Assembly: GCF_026343185.1 (NCBI RefSeq)
Contig: NZ_JAPEMA010000001.1
Coordinates: 5,642,001-5,706,000 of the forward strand
DNA length: 64,000 bases
Direction of reading: 5' to 3'
Origin: Streptomyces sp. NBC_00091
GTDB taxonomy: Bacteria; Actinomycetota; Actinomycetes; Streptomycetales; Streptomycetaceae
Part shown: positions 1-8,598 of the stretch, one piece after another
Layout: the number at the start of each line of letters is the position of its first letter
Numbering within the stretch: position 1 is the stretch's first letter
Notes under the pieces: generated by a model
Told to the model about the DNA's origin: nothing
Databases searched by the model: none
What the model saw: the letters and a program-made list of their open reading frames with translations, nothing else
Position numbers and translations under genes: made by a program

Positions 1-375
1 TCCGGCGGCGCAGAGCAGCACGAGGAACACGGCCCACCAGCCGGAACAGGCCCGGGCGGGCCGCTCGCTCACCTCGGAGTCGAGGACCGGGGGCAGGGAC
101 CGCGCCCCCGGGCGGGGCGCCGGCCGCGGTACCGCCGCAGGGGCGGCGGGGCGGGGTGTCACGGTGGGGGTGGGGGTGGTGTCCTCCTCGTCACGGAAGA
201 GGGGGCCCAGGACCAGGGGGTCCCGGTAGGGTCGCACGACCACACCGCCGCCCGCCGGTGCCGGGGCGCCGGGGGCTGGGGTGGGGGCGGATATTCGGCC
301 GACCGGTGCGGCCCCTTCACCTTCCCCCGGTTCTTCGGCCGGCTCTCCGGTCGTATTCGGCGACGCTTGCGACAA
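1..375 (-). CDS. Proline-rich membrane protein, N-terminal part (runs off the window)
   Basis: The reverse strand is open from 375 to the window edge with coding-like third-position GC. I chose the TTG at 375 because a GGGGTG-like ribosome site lies about 7 bases upstream; GTG codons at 381 and 390 are alternatives. The visible 125 residues start MSQASPNTTGEPAEEP, continue as a low-complexity Pro/Ala/Thr region that should be cytoplasmic and disordered, and end in a hydrophobic stretch (SGWWAVFLVLLCAAG) that looks like the first membrane helix. The family is not recognisable from this fragment. The gene diverges from the phosphatase at 597. Confidence 0.6.
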   Translation of the reverse strand, partial: MSQASPNTTGEPAEEPGEGEGAAPVGRISAPTPAPGAPAPAGGGVVVRPYRDPLVLGPLFRDEEDTTPTPTVTPRPAAPAAVPRPAPRPGARSLPPVLDSEVSERPARACSGWWAVFLVLLCAAG

Positions 376-596
376 AACCACACCCCACACAGCCGTGGGC
401 GTCAGGAACCCGCCGGAGCAAGGGTTCTGACGCCGCAAAAGAAGATCAAAACTGACCGATCTCGCGAAATGGTACAAGTGGGCTATTCAAGCGAAGACGC
501 GACATGCCGGTGTGTATGGATGTATGTCCTAGGAATGTGTGGAGTGGGGCCCCGGAGCGCATGCCGTGGAAGGGGGAAGAGTGAGACCCTGGCTGC

Positions 597-2681
597 ATGG
601 ACCAGCGGGGACGGCCCCCGGAGGTCGACTGGCCCGCGCGGCCCGACCTGAGCCTCGCGCTCAACCGCATGGGCACCTTCGACTGGGACCTCGACCGTGG
701 GCGCATGCATCTGGACGCCACCGCCCTCGAGGTCCTCGGGCTGCGCCCGGAGGAGTTCGACGGGACCCCCGCCGGGCTGCGGCGCCGTGTCCTGCCCGGC
801 GACGAGGCACGGCTGGACGCCCGCGTCGAGCAGGCGCTGAAGGACGGACGCAGCCACTACGGGGCCTACTTCCGCACCCTGCGCGAGCACGCCGAGCCGG
901 GCTGGACCCATGTCCAGGGGCACATCGTGCGGGACCCGCACGGCCACCCGTACCGGATCATCGGGATCCTCCGCGACGCCGCCCAGGACCCCGGCGAGCC
1001 CGGCGCCGGCGGGGAGCGGGACGAGGGGCGGCGCCGGATGACCGGGGTCGTCGAGCGGACCACGGCGATCCTCGCCCACGCCCGCACCGTCAACGACGTG
1101 ACCGACGTCCTCAAGGACCCCGAGGCCCTCGGCCACCTCGGCGCCGTCAGCGTCATGCTCGGCATCGTCGACGGCGGCCGGATCCACCTGGTCGCTGAAG
1201 GGCAGCTGGGCGCGTACGTCCCCGAGATCGAGTACACCCGGATCGACGCGGAACTGCCGATGAGCGAGGCCGTACGGAGCCTGCAGCCGGTCTTCCTCGC
1301 CTCGCGCGAGGAGTTCCAGCGGCGCTACCCGCAGCTGTGGCCGTACATCGAGCCGCTGTCCGTGCGCAGCGGGGTCTACCTGCCCCTGATCGCCCAGGGC
1401 CGGCCCGTCGGCGCGCTCGGACTGCTGTACACGCGTGACGGGGACTTCGACGGGGAGGAGCGGAACCTGCTGGTGGCGCTCGGCAGCGGCATCGCGCAGG
1501 GCCTCCAGCGGGCGATGCTCTTCGAGCAGGAGCACGACCTCGCCGAAGGCCTCCAGCGGGCCATGCTGCCCCGGGTGATCCCGGAGGTGCCGGGCGCGCG
1601 GATCGCCGTACGGTACCGGGCCGCCCGCATCGGGCGGGACATCGGCGGCGACTGGTACGACGTGGTCCCGCTCGGCGAAGGCCGGGTCGGGGTGACGATC
1701 GGCGACGTCGAGGGCCACGACACGGACGCGGCGGCCGTCATGGGCCAGCTGCGGATCGTGCTCCGCGCGTACGTCCTGGAGGGCCACACCCCCGGTACGG
1801 CGATGGCGCGGGCCTCCGCCTTCCTGCGCGATCTGGCGACGGAACGCTTCGCCACCTGCACCTACGCCGAGGTGGACCTGAACACCGGCATGCTGCACCT
1901 GGTGCGGGCCGGCCACCTCGACCCGGTCGTACGGCGCGGGGACGGCAGCTGCCACCGGATCCAGGTGGCGGGCGGGCTCCCGCTCGGCCTGCCCCCGCGC
2001 GAACACCAGGGCAGCGGCTCCGGCTACCCCGTCACCACCCTGGAGCTGCACCCCGGTGACACCCTGCTGCTGTGCACCGACGGGCTCGTCGAACGCCCCG
2101 GCGGCGACCCCGAGACCGGCATGCGGGAGTTCATGGAGGCCGCCGCGAACGGCCCGGCCGACGTCGAGGAACTCGCCGACGTGCTGTGCGACCTCGTCGG
2201 GGACGCGGGCGGCGGGGACGACATGGCCCTGCTCCTGCTCCGCCGGCGCGGCACCCCCGCACCCCGCGGCGGCGGTCCGCTGCGCCACCGCCTGGTCCCC
2301 GGCGATGCGGACGGCCCGGCGGTGGCCAGGCACCTGATCCGGGCGGCGGTGGCCGCCTGGGGGGCCTGGGACCGGGCCGACGAGATCGAGCTGGCCGCGG
2401 ACGAGCTGATGACCAACGCCCTCGTGCACACCGACGGCGGCGGCCAGGTCGCCGCCCGGCTCACCGCCGAGGGCCGGATCCGGATCGAGGTCGAGGACTC
2501 CAGCAGCGCCCTGCCCCGCCGCCGCGAGGCCGGGGACTGGGCGGTGTCGGGCCGCGGCCTGATGCTCGTGGACCGGCTCGCGGACGCGTGGGGCGTGGAG
2601 CCCCGGGGCGCCGGGAAGTGCGTGTGGTGCGAGTTCGCCGTCCCGGGACCCGGCCCCGGCCCCGGCCCGACGGGCGGCTGA
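597..2681 (+). CDS. PAS-GAF-SpoIIE protein phosphatase with C-terminal HATPase (RsbU/RsbW-like)
   Basis: This 694-residue cytosolic protein joins a phosphatase to an anti-sigma-factor-type kinase. A PAS-like region covers about residues 20-125 and a GAF domain about 150-305. The PP2C/SpoIIE phosphatase domain covers about 330-545, with the metal-binding DIGGDWYD starting at D348 and GDVEGH at 369-374. An HATPase_c domain covers about 565-690, with N-box DELMTNALVHT from D602 and a GRGL G-box. Streptomyces proteins of this type control anti-anti-sigma factors by dephosphorylation and probably respond to ligands or redox state through PAS/GAF. No sigma or anti-sigma partner gene is adjacent. 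The start has an AGGGGGA-like site rather far upstream (about 20 nt), so it is less certain than the domain call. Confidence 0.93.
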   Translation: MDQRGRPPEVDWPARPDLSLALNRMGTFDWDLDRGRMHLDATALEVLGLRPEEFDGTPAGLRRRVLPGDEARLDARVEQALKDGRSHYGAYFRTLREHAEPGWTHVQGHIVRDPHGHPYRIIGILRDAAQDPGEPGAGGERDEGRRRMTGVVERTTAILAHARTVNDVTDVLKDPEALGHLGAVSVMLGIVDGGRIHLVAEGQLGAYVPEIEYTRIDAELPMSEAVRSLQPVFLASREEFQRRYPQLWPYIEPLSVRSGVYLPLIAQGRPVGALGLLYTRDGDFDGEERNLLVALGSGIAQGLQRAMLFEQEHDLAEGLQRAMLPRVIPEVPGARIAVRYRAARIGRDIGGDWYDVVPLGEGRVGVTIGDVEGHDTDAAAVMGQLRIVLRAYVLEGHTPGTAMARASAFLRDLATERFATCTYAEVDLNTGMLHLVRAGHLDPVVRRGDGSCHRIQVAGGLPLGLPPREHQGSGSGYPVTTLELHPGDTLLLCTDGLVERPGGDPETGMREFMEAAANGPADVEELADVLCDLVGDAGGGDDMALLLLRRRGTPAPRGGGPLRHRLVPGDADGPAVARHLIRAAVAAWGAWDRADEIELAADELMTNALVHTDGGGQVAARLTAEGRIRIEVEDSSSALPRRREAGDWAVSGRGLMLVDRLADAWGVEPRGAGKCVWCEFAVPGPGPGPGPTGG

Positions 2682-2699
2682 GCGACGCGCGGCTCGGCG

Positions 2700-3593
2700 T
2701 CAGACGGCGGCGTACGGGCCCTGCGCGGCCTTCACGTTCTGCAGGGCGGTCAGCTTCCGGACGAACAGCACCGCGAGGACGGCCGCGGCGACCGTGGTCA
2801 GGTCGCACACGGCGCCGAACGCCGAGACGTCGCGCAGGCTCTCGGGGGTGTCGGCGCGCTCGTACAGCGGGCTGAAGATCCGGCCGAGGAGCGCCGACGC
2901 CACCCACACGATCCACCACGAGGTCAGCGGAACGCCGGAGACGTGGCGGTACGAGCCGTCCGGCGCGAGCTGGACGCTCGCATCCCAGGTCTGCTTCGCC
3001 ACCCGGTAGGGAAGGAAGAGGTTGCCCACGGGGATGAACCAGGCGCCGATCGCCCAGCCGCTGGACAGGGTGAAGGCGTCGGGGCGGAAGACCTGGCCGT
3101 TGGTGCGCACCCGGTGGAACCAGATGATGAAGACCACGCACGTGCCGAGCAGGGTCAGCATCTGGAGGGCTCCGGCGAGACCGGTCAGCATGTCGGCCCC
3201 GTCGAGCGTGTCGTCCGCGACCTGGGCGGGGTTCGCGATCACGTCACGCATCAGCGACCACGTGTACAGGTTCGTGGCGGCCGAGAAGAGGTTCACCACG
3301 CCCGCGACGGAGAGAAGCACGGTCAGCGCGGTCGAGAGGCCCTGCGGGGAGCGCAGCGCCTGGACGGGCGGCGGCGGGACGGGGTAGGGCTGCCCGCCGG
3401 GGTAGGGCTGACCGGGCACGGGCTGACCGGGCATCGGCTGCCCGGCGTAGGGGTGTCCGGGCATCGGCTGCCCCGGGTGGTGGTAGCCGGGCTGCGGCTG
3501 CGGCTGCGCCGGGTACGGGGCCGCGCCGTACGGCGGCTGCGGGCCGGGCCCCTGCGGCGGAGGCGGCGGCGATCCGGGCGCGCTGAAGGACAT
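2700..3593 (-). CDS. DUF4328 domain membrane protein
   Basis: The protein has 297 residues. The first 90 or so are Pro/Gly/Gln-rich with repeated PGQP motifs (GQPMPGHPYAGQPMPGQPVP), an unstructured cytosolic tail. After this come about six hydrophobic segments with the DUF4328 signature around WFHRVRTNGQVF and GWAIGAWFIPVGNLFLPY. DUF4328 proteins are common in Streptomyces and have no assigned biochemical role. I took the ATG at 3593, preceded by a GGGGGG run at about 12 nt, although the frame stays open further upstream. It converges on the phosphatase gene with only 18 bases between stops and diverges from the secreted protein at 3801. Confidence 0.88.
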   Translation of the reverse strand: MSFSAPGSPPPPPQGPGPQPPYGAAPYPAQPQPQPGYHHPGQPMPGHPYAGQPMPGQPVPGQPYPGGQPYPVPPPPVQALRSPQGLSTALTVLLSVAGVVNLFSAATNLYTWSLMRDVIANPAQVADDTLDGADMLTGLAGALQMLTLLGTCVVFIIWFHRVRTNGQVFRPDAFTLSSGWAIGAWFIPVGNLFLPYRVAKQTWDASVQLAPDGSYRHVSGVPLTSWWIVWVASALLGRIFSPLYERADTPESLRDVSAFGAVCDLTTVAAAVLAVLFVRKLTALQNVKAAQGPYAAV

Positions 3594-3800
3594 GGTGAAA
3601 GAACCCCCCACGGGAACATCTGGAATGTGCGGTGACATCCGAGGAGCCGGCCGGTCGAACACCGGTACCGGAAGCGCCGAACATATGCCAGCCCCGCCTC
3701 CGCCGTCCAAACGGTTTGCCGGGCCGCGTTCGGCCGAACCTGCCGGCCCCTGCGGCGCGGCCACGGAAGGGCCGCCGGCTCGTACGAGGATCCTTCCGGG

Positions 3801-4571
3801 GTGCCGCCCCTCCGCCCGCTGCTGCCCGCCCTGCTGACCGTCCTCCTCGCCGCGCCCGCGTACGCCCCCGCGCACGCCGCCGGGGTCCCCGCCGACGGGA
3901 TCGAGACCGCCCGCACCAGCCGGCAGGTCGCCCCCGGGGTCCGCCTGGAGTCGTACGACCGCCTGGAGGCCGACCGCTGGCTGCGGATCGACGAGCTGGT
4001 GGCCGACCTCGGCGCGGCCGGCGGGGTACGGGCCGAATACCTGGGCGGCGGCGCCGGCCCGGCCACCGTCGCCGAGGCCGCCGCCCGGCACCGCGCCGGG
4101 CCGGGCCGGCGGGTGGTCGCCGCCGTGAACGGCGACCTCTTCGACATCCGGGCCACCGGAGCCCCCCTCGGCCCCGCCGAAGGGGCCGGACCCGTGCTGA
4201 CCGGCGCCGAGCGGGAGCCCTTCGTCCACCGCGGCGTACGGTTCCTGCCGCTCGACACCCGTCGCCGCACCCTCGACGGGGGCGGCGGACTGCACCGGAT
4301 GCGGGCCCTGCGCCAAGCCCTGGAGGCGGCCGCCCGGGAACCGGACACCGTCGACCGTAAGGAGGCGGCCCTGCTGGCGCTGCGCCTCGCGGAGCTCCGG
4401 CGCGCGACCGGAAAGGGCGCGGCCGTCATCACCCTCGGCGCACCCGCCTTCGCCGCGGGCCGCTCCGAGGGCGTGCTGACCGTCGCGGCCGCCCGCACCG
4501 GCCGCACCCTCTTCGGCGTCGACCCCTTTCCCGCCCCGGGCCGCGACTGGCTCTGCGTCAGACCCGGCTGA
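3801..4571 (+). CDS. Secreted phosphodiester-glycosidase-like protein, apparently truncated or chimeric
   Basis: The 256-residue product begins with a clear Sec signal peptide (LLPALLTVLLAAP..., probable AHA-A cleavage near residue 27) behind a GAGGA site and GTG start. Residues about 35-120, including APGVRLESYDRLEADRW and VVAAVNGDLFDIRATGAPLG, match the N-terminal half of the phosphodiester glycosidase (NAGPA-like) family, from which the GDxFD motif is familiar. After residue about 125 I no longer recognise the family, yet codon usage stays normal to the stop. Full-length relatives are usually several hundred residues longer. The simplest reading is a deletion-derived chimera or a shortened paralogue, so activity is doubtful. 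Its 3' end overlaps the small reverse-strand gene 4558-4698 by 14 bases. Confidence 0.65.
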   Translation: MPPLRPLLPALLTVLLAAPAYAPAHAAGVPADGIETARTSRQVAPGVRLESYDRLEADRWLRIDELVADLGAAGGVRAEYLGGGAGPATVAEAAARHRAGPGRRVVAAVNGDLFDIRATGAPLGPAEGAGPVLTGAEREPFVHRGVRFLPLDTRRRTLDGGGGLHRMRALRQALEAAAREPDTVDRKEAALLALRLAELRRATGKGAAVITLGAPAFAAGRSEGVLTVAAARTGRTLFGVDPFPAPGRDWLCVRPG

Positions 4572-4698
4572 GAGGTCCGCCGGCCGGCGGCGCCGGTGCC
4601 GGGACGGCCGGTGTGGCCAGGGCGAACGCCAGAGCGCAGACCGCCCCGCTCGCCACCACTCCGCGCCGCAGCCACCGGAGTCGCGCCGTGAGGGACAT
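4558..4698 (-). CDS. Small secreted or membrane peptide, 46 residues, hypothetical
   Basis: A short frame reads MSLTARLRWLRRGVVASG and continues as a hydrophobic core (AVCALAFALATPAVPA), then stops after GGPLSRV. A GGAG site six bases before the ATG makes translation likely. The sequence has a basic n-region, a hydrophobic core and a small-residue c-region, so it is either a mature peptide of about 20 residues after cleavage or the surviving signal peptide of a gene whose body was lost. It lies between a truncated-looking secreted gene and a MITE, which fits local decay. No family is recognised. Confidence 0.5.
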   Translation of the reverse strand: MSLTARLRWLRRGVVASGAVCALAFALATPAVPAPAPPAGGPLSRV

Positions 4699-4798
4699 GG
4701 GAACTCCGTTCCCTCGGGAGACGGAAGAACTGTTCTCGTTGTCCCGCCGGGCGGTGATCCTGTCGAAACCGGGCCCGGCAGGATCCGGAAGGGGCGGC

Positions 4799-4992
4799 CT
4801 AGGCCCTGTCGTCAAAGTAGCGCCGGTAAGGCCCGCGGCGTCCGGTGCCGTGCATCGCAAGGCGGAGGAGCTCCCGAGTACTGGACGTACTTGGGTGCTC
4901 CGACAACGCGGCGAGGTGCGGTGCCGGGCGTCGCGGGCCTGGGGGCACCTCCCAGCGGTAGCTGGGGGAGGGACTTTGACGACAGGGCCTAG
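4799..4992. mobile_element. MITE-like element with perfect 20-bp terminal inverted repeats
   Basis: The left end ctaggccctgtcgtcaaagt (4799-4818) is the exact reverse complement of the right end actttgacgacagggcctag (4973-4992). The outermost CTAG at both ends could be a target-site duplication. The 194-bp interior has no transposase or credible gene and contains a hairpin (cctcccagc...gctgggggagg, about 4947-4971). Short elements with ends of this kind recur in Streptomyces genomes and are thought to be moved by IS transposases acting in trans; the parent IS cannot be named from here. The right end contains the stop codon of the neighbouring modBC gene (4989-4991). Confidence 0.8.
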
Positions 4993-6932
4993 AGCCGTAC
5001 CAGCGTGACCTCGGTGGCCTTCACGCTCGTCCACACCGTCGCGCCGTCGGCCAGGCGCAGTTCGGCGGCCGCTTCCGGGGTGATCTCCGCGACCAGGTCG
5101 GGGGCCTCGGCCGAGCCGACGAGCACGCGCAGCCGGCTGCCGGCCGAGGTGATCTCCCGTACGGTGCCGGGCCAGACGTTGCGGGGGCTGCCGCCCGGGC
5201 GGTCCCGGTGCACCGACACCGCCTCCGGGGCGATGATCGCCAGGGCCTGCGCCCCCTCGGGCAGCGTCTCCGCCACCACCAGCCGGCCGCCTCCCGCGAG
5301 GGAGAGCCCCTCGGCGGACGCGGTGCCGGGCCAGGCGTTGCGGCCCAGCATCCGGGCCACCCACGGCGAGCGCGGATGCCGGGTGACCTCGGCCGGCGGG
5401 GCGTCCTGGAGGGTGCGGCCGTCGGCCAGTACGAGGACCCGGTCGGCCAGCGACACCGCCTCGACGGGATCGTGCGTGACGATCAGGCAGACCCCGCCGA
5501 AGCCCGCCAGGTGCGTGCGCAGAGTGTGCCGCACCCGCGCCCGGGTGGTCTGGTCGAGGGCGGCGAGGGGCTCGTCGAGCAGCAGCAGCCGGGGCCGGGC
5601 GGCCAGCGCCCGCGCCAGGGCCACCCGCTGGGCCTGCCCGCCGGACAGCTGGGCGGGCCTGCGCTGGGCGAGGTGGCCCACGCCGAGCCGGTCCAGCCAC
5701 AGCTGCGCCTCGCGGCGGGCCTCGGCGCGCCCGACCCGGCGGGCCCGCAGCCCGTAGGCGGTGTTGGCCAGGGCGCTCAGGTGCGGGAACAGCGCGCCGT
5801 CCTGCGGGACCCAGGCCACCTGCCGCTTGTGCGGGGGCAGCGCGGTGACGTCGGTGTCCCCGAGCCGCAGGGCGGCGCGGGCGCGCGGCGTCAGGCCGAG
5901 CAGGGCGCGCAGCAGGGTGGTCTTGCCGGCGCCGTTCTCGCCGACCACGGCGATGGTGGTGCCGGGTGCGGCGTCGAGGGTCAGTTCGTTGAAGCCGGTG
6001 ACCTCGGCGTGCAGGGGCCAGCGACCGCCGTCATGGGGCGCCCCGGCTGCCGGGGCGGGCGCGGCAGGGTCCTCAGCGGCCGGGGTGTCCGGGGCGGCCG
6101 GGGTGTCCGGAGCGGCCTTGGGGGTCCTGGTGGCCACGGGGGTGCCGGTCCAGCGGCCGCGCAGGGCGATGAGCACGCCCATGGCGATGGCGAGCAGCAG
6201 CAGCGAGACCGAGGTGGCCGCCTCCGGCTGGTCCTGGAGCAGCAGGTAGACCTGGAGGGGCAGGGTCTGGGTGGTGCCCGGCAGGTTCCCGGCGAAGGTG
6301 ATGGTCGCCCCGAACTCGCCGAGCGCGCGGGCCCAGGTGAGGGCGGCGCCCGCGATCAGGCCCGGGGCCACCATGGGCATGGTCACCGTGAAGAACACCC
6401 GGACCGGCGAGGCGCCGAGGGAGGCGGCGGTCTCCTCGTAGCTCTGCTTCAGCCCGCCGAGCGCGCCCTCCAGGCTGATCACCAGGAACGGCATGGCGAC
6501 GAAGGTCGCGGCGACGACCGCCCCGGAGGTGTGGAAGGGGAGCGTGATGCCGAACGTGCCCTCCAGCCACGGCCCGAGCAGCCCGCGCCGCCCGAAGCCG
6601 AGCAGCAGCGCGACACCGCCGACGGTCGGCGGCAGCACCATCGGCAGCAGCACCAGCGAGCGGACGAAGGCCTTGCCCTTGAACTCCACCCGGGCCAGCA
6701 GCCAGGCGAGCGGTACGCCGAGGAGCAGCGAGAGGCCGAGTGCCCACAGGGACACCACCAGCGAGAGCTTCAGGGCCTCGACCACGCCGGGGCTGGTGAG
6801 GTGGGTGCCCAGCTCGCTCCACTGGGTGCGGGTGAGGATGCCGATGAGCGGCAGCAGCAGGAACGCGACGGCGAGCAGCGCGGGAAGCGCCAGTGTCACG
6901 GGGGGCCGGGTGCGGGTGCGGGGTCTGCTCAT
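4989..6932 (-). CDS. Molybdate ABC transporter, fused permease-ATPase (ModB-ModC)
   Basis: One 647-residue chain carries both membrane and ATPase functions of the molybdate importer. Residues about 10-260 form a ModB permease with roughly five to six helices and the EAA-type loop SYEETAASLGASPVRVFF. A Pro/Ala linker (about 265-300) leads to the ModC ATPase, with Walker A GENGAGKT at 331-338 (Lys337), signature LSGGQAQRVALARAL, Walker B LLLLDEPLAAL and switch His in VTHDP. A TOBE/Mop-like region (about 580-645) should bind oxyanion and regulate transport. Separate modB and modC genes are the usual form. It follows modA in the same direction. Its TAG stop lies inside the terminal repeat of the 4799-4992 element, so the last codons may have been altered by insertion. 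Confidence 0.93.
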   Translation of the reverse strand: MSRPRTRTRPPVTLALPALLAVAFLLLPLIGILTRTQWSELGTHLTSPGVVEALKLSLVVSLWALGLSLLLGVPLAWLLARVEFKGKAFVRSLVLLPMVLPPTVGGVALLLGFGRRGLLGPWLEGTFGITLPFHTSGAVVAATFVAMPFLVISLEGALGGLKQSYEETAASLGASPVRVFFTVTMPMVAPGLIAGAALTWARALGEFGATITFAGNLPGTTQTLPLQVYLLLQDQPEAATSVSLLLLAIAMGVLIALRGRWTGTPVATRTPKAAPDTPAAPDTPAAEDPAAPAPAAGAPHDGGRWPLHAEVTGFNELTLDAAPGTTIAVVGENGAGKTTLLRALLGLTPRARAALRLGDTDVTALPPHKRQVAWVPQDGALFPHLSALANTAYGLRARRVGRAEARREAQLWLDRLGVGHLAQRRPAQLSGGQAQRVALARALAARPRLLLLDEPLAALDQTTRARVRHTLRTHLAGFGGVCLIVTHDPVEAVSLADRVLVLADGRTLQDAPPAEVTRHPRSPWVARMLGRNAWPGTASAEGLSLAGGGRLVVAETLPEGAQALAIIAPEAVSVHRDRPGGSPRNVWPGTVREITSAGSRLRVLVGSAEAPDLVAEITPEAAAELRLADGATVWTSVKATEVTLVRL

Positions 6933-7034
6933 TGCGGGTTCGGGTTCCTCGTCGAAGCTGCGGAGGTGCGCGCGGTGCGGGGCAAGACCCTACGGGGCGT
7001 ACGGGCGCGGGCGCGGGCGCCGGACACGCCGAAA

Positions 7035-7067
7035 GGGGCTGCCCGTCCCCCCGGACCGGGCAGCCCC
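7035..7067 (-). terminator. Intercistronic stem-loop between modA and modBC
   Basis: Ggggctgcccg (7035-7045) pairs perfectly with cgggcagcccc (7057-7067), an 11-bp GC stem with an 11-nt loop. It lies 31 bases after the modA stop and about 100 bases before the modBC start. In an operon this would reduce downstream transcription or protect the modA message, giving more binding protein than transporter. Confidence 0.7.
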
Positions 7068-7098
7068 CTCGGGGTCTTGTGCGGCTGGGCCTTTGCGG

Positions 7099-7905
7099 CT
7101 AAGCCTTCTGGAAGCCGGCGTCCTGGAGGATCTTCTGCGCCTCCGGGGTGCTCAGCCACGCCACGAACGCGGCGGCGGCCTCGGCGTTCTTGGACTGCTT
7201 GAGGGTGGCGGCCGGGTAGGAGGCCACCGCGTTCTGGTCGTCCGGGATCTCCACGGTGACGACCTTGTCGCCGGACTTGGCGGAGTCGGTCTTGTAGACG
7301 AGGCCGGCGTCGGCCTCGCCCAGCTCGACCTTGCTCAGGACGGCGCGGACGTTGGGCTCCTGGGAGACCGGCTTCACCTCGATCTTCTGGGCGTCGAGGA
7401 TCTGCTTGCTGTAGCGGCCGACGGGGACCTCGGGCGCGGCGAGCACGACCTTGATCTTGGAGTCGGCCAGGTCCTTCAGCTCGTCGATCTTGAAGGGGTT
7501 GTCCTTGCCGGCGGCGATGACCAGGCGGTTCTTCGCGATGACCGAGGCGTCGTTGGTCTCGGCCTTGAGCCCGTCCATGGTCTTGGTGTCGGCGGTGACC
7601 AGCGCGTCGGCCGGGGCGCCCTGCTTGACCTGGGCGGCGAGCTCCTGCGAACCGGCGAAGGAGAAGGTCACCTTGGTGCCCGGGTGGGACTTCTCGTAGG
7701 CGGCGCCCGCCGCCTTGAAGACGTCGGTGAGGGAGGAGGCGGCGAGGACGGTGAGGTTCGCGCCCTTGGCCCCGGCGGAGGCGGACGGCGTGCTGCCGGC
7801 GTCGGCCTTCTTCTCGTCGTTGCCGCCGCAGGCGGACAGCGGGACGAGCAGGGCGGCGGTGAGCGCGGCGGCGGCCGCGCGGCGGCCGTTCCGGGTCGCG
7901 TACAT
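7099..7905 (-). CDS. modA: Molybdate-binding lipoprotein ModA
   Basis: This 268-residue protein is the extracytoplasmic substrate-binding component of the molybdate importer. The N-terminus is a lipoprotein signal with lipobox LSAC and acylated Cys26. Mature-protein motifs typical of ModA include LTVLAASSLTDVF (first oxyanion-binding Ser residues), FSFAGSQELAAQV and the C-terminal FVAWLSTPEAQKIL. The ATG at 7905 has an AAGGAG site 9 bases upstream, which decides it over longer open sequence. It lies between the HTH-TOBE regulator and the fused modBC gene, all read leftwards. Confidence 0.95.
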   Translation of the reverse strand: MYATRNGRRAAAAALTAALLVPLSACGGNDEKKADAGSTPSASAGAKGANLTVLAASSLTDVFKAAGAAYEKSHPGTKVTFSFAGSQELAAQVKQGAPADALVTADTKTMDGLKAETNDASVIAKNRLVIAAGKDNPFKIDELKDLADSKIKVVLAAPEVPVGRYSKQILDAQKIEVKPVSQEPNVRAVLSKVELGEADAGLVYKTDSAKSGDKVVTVEIPDDQNAVASYPAATLKQSKNAEAAAAFVAWLSTPEAQKILQDAGFQKA

Positions 7906-8068
7906 GGGCGGGTGCTCCTTGGTCGGGTCGGCGGGCCGGCGGGTGCCGGGACCGCGCGAGGGTGACCCGCGCCGTGACGGGCGGAGCGGGTGGGGACGAG
8001 CGGGCGGGCGAGAGCGGGCGGGGAAGGGCGGTGCGGCGGGCGGGCGGGGCGCTCGGCCCGGGCGGGGG

Positions 8069-8464
8069 TCAGGTGCGGTCGATGTGCACGCTGGTCGACT
8101 TGACACGGGCGGTGGCCTGCATGCCGACCTCCAGCCCGAGTTCCTCGACGGCCTCGCGGGTCAGCAGGGAGACCAGCCGGTGGGGACCGGCCTGGATCTC
8201 GACCTGGGCGGCGACGTCGCCGAGCTTGACGGCCGTGACGATGCCGGGGAAGGCGTTGCGCGCCGAGGTGTAGGGCTCGCCGTCCTCGTTGTGGGCACCC
8301 TGGCCCACCTCGACGGAGAAGGCCGCCAGGTCGCGGCCGTTGATCAGGCGACGGCCGCCCTCGTCGCGATGGGTCGCGACCCGGCCGGCGTCGGCCCAGC
8401 GGCGCGCGGTGTCCGGGCTGACGCCCAGCAGACGCGCCGCCTGTCCGATGGTGTAGGACTGCAT
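8069..8464 (-). CDS. HTH-TOBE molybdate-responsive regulator or molybdate-binding protein
   Basis: The 131-residue protein has an N-terminal MerR/excisionase-type helix-turn-helix (QSYTIGQAARLLGVSPDTARRW, residues about 2-24) and a C-terminal TOBE/molbindin-like domain (about 65-128, ARNAFPGIVTAVKLGDVAAQ). Proteins of this architecture head molybdate transport operons in actinobacteria and probably sense molybdate through the TOBE fold, replacing ModE. I chose the ATG at 8464; a TTG three codons upstream is possible and neither has a good ribosome site, so translation may be leaderless. The 163-bp gap to modA holds G-rich repeats of gcgggcg but no clear hairpin. Confidence 0.85.
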   Translation of the reverse strand: MQSYTIGQAARLLGVSPDTARRWADAGRVATHRDEGGRRLINGRDLAAFSVEVGQGAHNEDGEPYTSARNAFPGIVTAVKLGDVAAQVEIQAGPHRLVSLLTREAVEELGLEVGMQATARVKSTSVHIDRT

Positions 8465-8598
8465 GTGCGACAAGGTAGGCGCACCCGTCCCGCATGTGCA
8501 ATTCGTTTGGCGCGTTCTCTATCGCAGATGCCATGTCGATTGTGGTATCCGCCAAAATCCGTTCCGCTTCGTGCCTGCCGGATCGCTAGAGTCGGGGG

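Noticed and set aside
483..2429. Long reverse-strand open frame (648 codons) opposite the SpoIIE phosphatase
   Set aside because: It is a GC-driven antisense shadow: the forward strand carries complete PAS, GAF, SpoIIE and HATPase motifs, while the reverse product is low-complexity and matches nothing.
4613..5008. Forward 131-codon frame across the MITE
   Set aside because: It runs through both terminal repeats and antisense to modBC, with no motif or ribosome site.
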